This document shows, piece after piece, positions 5,637 through 7,519 of a stretch of 7,519 bases of DNA. Location: NCBI GenBank assembly GCA_018812885.1, contig JAHJCW010000203.1, positions 1 through 7,519 of the forward strand. Reading direction: 5' to 3'. The stretch is from a bacterium. GTDB taxonomy: Bacteria > Fidelibacterota > Marinisomatia > Marinisomatales > JAHJCW01. The position numbers and the translations under genes were made by a program. The notes under the pieces are model-generated. The model had not been told where the DNA came from. It did no database searches and saw nothing but the letters and a program-made list of their open reading frames with translations. Numbering within the stretch: position 1 is the first letter of the stretch; every line of letters starts with the position of its first letter.

Positions 5637-6853
5637 TTTAATAATTGCAATCTTAACATGTTTAAAGCAGTTTGGCTACTTAATAATTTATTCGCCTTAC
5701 GGTCTTTTAAAAACAGAAATCTTTTAACGGTTAATTCTTCTTTTAGCGCTAAACCGATATAAACCAAGCCAACCGGTTTCTCATCGGTGCCTCCGGTAGG
5801 ACCGGCAATTCCGGTAATTCCGATACCAATATCAGACTGAAATTGTTTCTGAATTCCACATGCCATTTCACCTGCAGTCCGTTCACTTACGGCACCATGA
5901 GTAATTAAAGTCTTCTCATTAACACCTACCTTAGAAATTTTTACTTCATTGCTATAACAAACGACACCGCCAAGCATATATTCTGAGCTTCCTGAAACAT
6001 TTGTTAAACGATGTGCCAATAACCCACCGGTACAAGATTCAGCAGTCGCAATGGTCATTTTATTGTTAATTAATAATTTAGCGACGGCATCTTCGAGAGT
6101 GACTTCTCCATAACCATATATATTTTTAGTTAATATTTTTTCTATCTCAATAACGAATTGATTTAACAAATTTTTGTCTTTTGAAAACAATCGAATATCA
6201 ACTCTGCTAAGCTGAGGTAAAAATGCTATTTTAATTCTTTTCTTGTATTTTTCAATTAAATGTTCGATTTTTTCTGCAATCGCAGACTCACCCATTCCAA
6301 TAGTTCTGATAGTTTTAACAAACATAGCGAATTCAGAATCACTTTGAACTAATGGAATTATTGTTGATTCCAGCATAGCTTTCATTTCTGCAGGAACACC
6401 CGGAAGGGCAAAATATTTTATTCCATCTCGTTCAAAGTATAATCCTCTTGCTGATCCAAGCGAATTGGGAATGATATTACCATTATCTGGCTTTATTGCC
6501 TGATTTCTATTCTTCTCAGGTATTGTGATATTTCGTTTGGCGAATCTTGTTTTTAACCCTTCCCAATATGTTTCATCAAATATTTGTTTTGCATTAAAGA
6601 ATTCATAAAATGCTGACGGAGTTACATCATCATGTGTAGGTCCTAGCCCACCCGTTACGATAATATGTGTATATTTTTCTTTGGTTAAGAAATTCAAATA
6701 TTTTATGATTTCTACTCTATCATCACTAGTTGTTAGCTGAGTATTAACCTCTACTCCAATCTTTAATAATTGCTGACCTATCCAGGCTGCATTGGTATTC
6801 AACGTAAAACCTGTCAAAATTTCATCACCAATAGTTAAAACAGCTACTTTCAT
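5633..6853 (-). CDS. cinA: CinA-family protein (ADP-ribose pyrophosphatase / NMN deamidase type)
   Basis: CinA proteins combine an N-terminal molybdopterin-binding-like domain, which in some members hydrolyses ADP-ribose, with a C-terminal PncC-type domain that deamidates nicotinamide mononucleotide for NAD recycling. The 406-residue product begins MKVAVLTIGDEILTG. It has TGGLGPTHDD at 67-76 and YFALPGVPAEMKAML at 147-161. The C-terminal domain starts near 253, with TIATAESCTGG at 267-277 and GITGIAGPTGG at 345-355. The expected PncC residues (ESCTGG, GPTGG) are present, so both domains look intact. The frame is open to TTG 6862, but ATG 6853 is chosen because homologues begin MKV/MKA and it overlaps the pgpA stop as ATGA. 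It is a cytoplasmic enzyme and a common neighbour of recA. Whether it acts in competence, as its name suggests, cannot be told from this sequence. Confidence 0.95.
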   Translation of the reverse strand: MKVAVLTIGDEILTGFTLNTNAAWIGQQLLKIGVEVNTQLTTSDDRVEIIKYLNFLTKEKYTHIIVTGGLGPTHDDVTPSAFYEFFNAKQIFDETYWEGLKTRFAKRNITIPEKNRNQAIKPDNGNIIPNSLGSARGLYFERDGIKYFALPGVPAEMKAMLESTIIPLVQSDSEFAMFVKTIRTIGMGESAIAEKIEHLIEKYKKRIKIAFLPQLSRVDIRLFSKDKNLLNQFVIEIEKILTKNIYGYGEVTLEDAVAKLLINNKMTIATAESCTGGLLAHRLTNVSGSSEYMLGGVVCYSNEVKISKVGVNEKTLITHGAVSERTAGEMACGIQKQFQSDIGIGITGIAGPTGGTDEKPVGLVYIGLALKEELTVKRFLFLKDRKANKLLSSQTALNMLRLQLLK

Positions 6854-7305
6854 ACGATCCAAGCTCTTAACAAACTAATAGCCACTAATGCATAAATACC
6901 GGCGAGTACATCATCTAACATTATACCCCATCCACCTGTCATATCGTCTAAGTTTTTAATGGGATATGGTTTCCAGATATCAAATAATCTAAAAAATAAA
7001 AAAGCAACTAGTCCCCAAAGTAAAGATTTTGGTAAAAATAATAACGCAATCCACTGACCTACCCATTCATCTATTACAATAACAGACGGATCTTTTTTCT
7101 TTAATATACTTTCAGTAATATTTGAAGTATATACTCCAAGTATGAATATTATTACAATTGATACAATAAAAGTAATAGTTGAGGTTGATTCAATAATTAG
7201 AAACCATAGAACCAGTGCCGCCAAACTGCCCCATGTTCCAGGAGCTATAGGAAGATATCCAATTTTAAAAACTGTGGAGAACCAATTGGCTAATTTATTT
7301 TTCAT
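6850..7305 (-). CDS. pgpA: Phosphatidylglycerophosphatase A
   Basis: PgpA is an integral membrane, Mg-dependent phosphatase that turns phosphatidylglycerophosphate into phosphatidylglycerol. The 151-residue product shows the family motifs in order: IGYLPIAPGTWGSLAAL (15-31), DPSVIVIDEWVGQWIAL (72-88, containing the catalytic Asp/Glu pair) and FRLFDIWKPYPI (105-116) followed by DDMTGGWGIMLDDVLAG (120-136). Hydrophobic stretches at about 28-38, 44-59, 85-105 and 133-150 fit four membrane segments. ATG 7305 is 23 bp after the pgsA stop, so the two consecutive steps of phosphatidylglycerol synthesis are adjacent. Its stop overlaps the start of cinA (ATGA). No Shine-Dalgarno is visible in the AT-rich leader. 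Confidence 0.95.
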   Translation of the reverse strand: MKNKLANWFSTVFKIGYLPIAPGTWGSLAALVLWFLIIESTSTITFIVSIVIIFILGVYTSNITESILKKKDPSVIVIDEWVGQWIALLFLPKSLLWGLVAFLFFRLFDIWKPYPIKNLDDMTGGWGIMLDDVLAGIYALVAISLLRAWIV

Positions 7306-7328
7306 ATTTTTAATGATTTAATATGTAA

Positions 7329-7519
7329 TTAGGATACAAAATTTTTAATAGTATTACGATTCTTATATAAGTAAGAAAAGCCTGTCCACACAGTAAAAAT
7401 TGTGGCTATCAATGCTAAATAATAAATAATCCCGTTTTCAGCGATAAATTTTATTGCTTCCTTCAACCATCCATAATGAAAAATTTGCACACCTAAAAAC
7501 AATAAAATAAATATAATAA
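7329..7519 (-). CDS. pgsA: CDP-diacylglycerol-glycerol-3-phosphate 3-phosphatidyltransferase, C-terminal fragment
   Basis: An open frame enters from the right edge and ends at TAA 7329-7331, giving 63 residues. It has two hydrophobic segments: IIFILLFLGVQIF at the edge, and IIYYLALIATIFTVWTGFSYLY before the basic tail KNRNTIKNFVS. This matches the last membrane helices of PgsA, which typically end LTLxSGxxYFxKNRK. The CDP-alcohol phosphotransferase motif lies upstream, outside the window. The neighbouring pgpA, catalysing the next step in the pathway, supports the call strongly. A generic CDP-alcohol phosphatidyltransferase is the alternative. Confidence 0.8.
   Translation of the reverse strand, partial: IIFILLFLGVQIFHYGWLKEAIKFIAENGIIYYLALIATIFTVWTGFSYLYKNRNTIKNFVS

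Noticed and set aside
5176..5727. Two plus-strand ORFs of 81 and 83 codons
   Set aside because: They are antisense to thpR and the cinA end, with no recognisable domains; shadow frames.

Overview
The window is an AT-rich bacterial chromosome segment. Genes are tightly packed on the minus strand and sparser on the plus strand. Start sites mostly lack a Shine-Dalgarno sequence, and the one long intergenic gap is filled with GC-richer hairpin repeats. Together with the gene order pgsA-pgpA-cinA-thpR-recA-recX, this suggests a Bacteroidota/Chlorobiota-type genome, perhaps an Ignavibacteria or Kapabacteria lineage. That placement is an inference from style and was not tested by search.

Plus strand, left part: the C-terminal end of a DUF4145-domain protein (1-287) is followed by a 337-bp gap. 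The gap holds a cluster of abutting hairpins (about 311-456), a perfect 28-bp palindrome (471-498) and two inverted copies of a REP-like element (505-532 and 547-573). Next comes an inositol-monophosphatase-family gene (625-1434). It is intact except for one in-frame TAG that replaces the Trp codon of the conserved Trp-Asp metal-site motif.

Minus strand, reading right to left: 3' end of pgsA, pgpA, cinA, thpR, recA, recX, then a highly divergent PurL-like gene. pgpA/cinA and cinA/thpR overlap by ATGA, thpR and recA are 10 bp apart, and recA/recX overlap. This is probably one transcript joining phosphatidylglycerol synthesis (PgsA, PgpA), nucleotide and RNA-end repair (CinA, ThpR) and recombination (RecA and its modulator RecX). 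The cinA-thpR(ligT)-recA order is known from other bacteria, for example Deinococcus.

The last gene of the run is the most unusual. Its reading frame (3390 down to 1429) keeps the scaffold of formylglycinamidine ribonucleotide synthetase (PurL). It lacks the His-Asn-His-Pro-Ser / Mg-ATP segment, has substitutions at most recognisable catalytic motifs, and is cut by one in-frame TAA at codon 86. It converges on the amber-interrupted phosphatase gene, and the two final stop codons share the palindrome TTATAA at 1429-1434. The window therefore has a healthy recA operon followed by two adjacent genes, on opposite strands, each broken by a single stop codon. These may be genuine recent pseudogenes, read-through genes or sequence errors; the sequence alone cannot decide. 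No tRNA, rRNA, CRISPR array or complete mobile element is visible.
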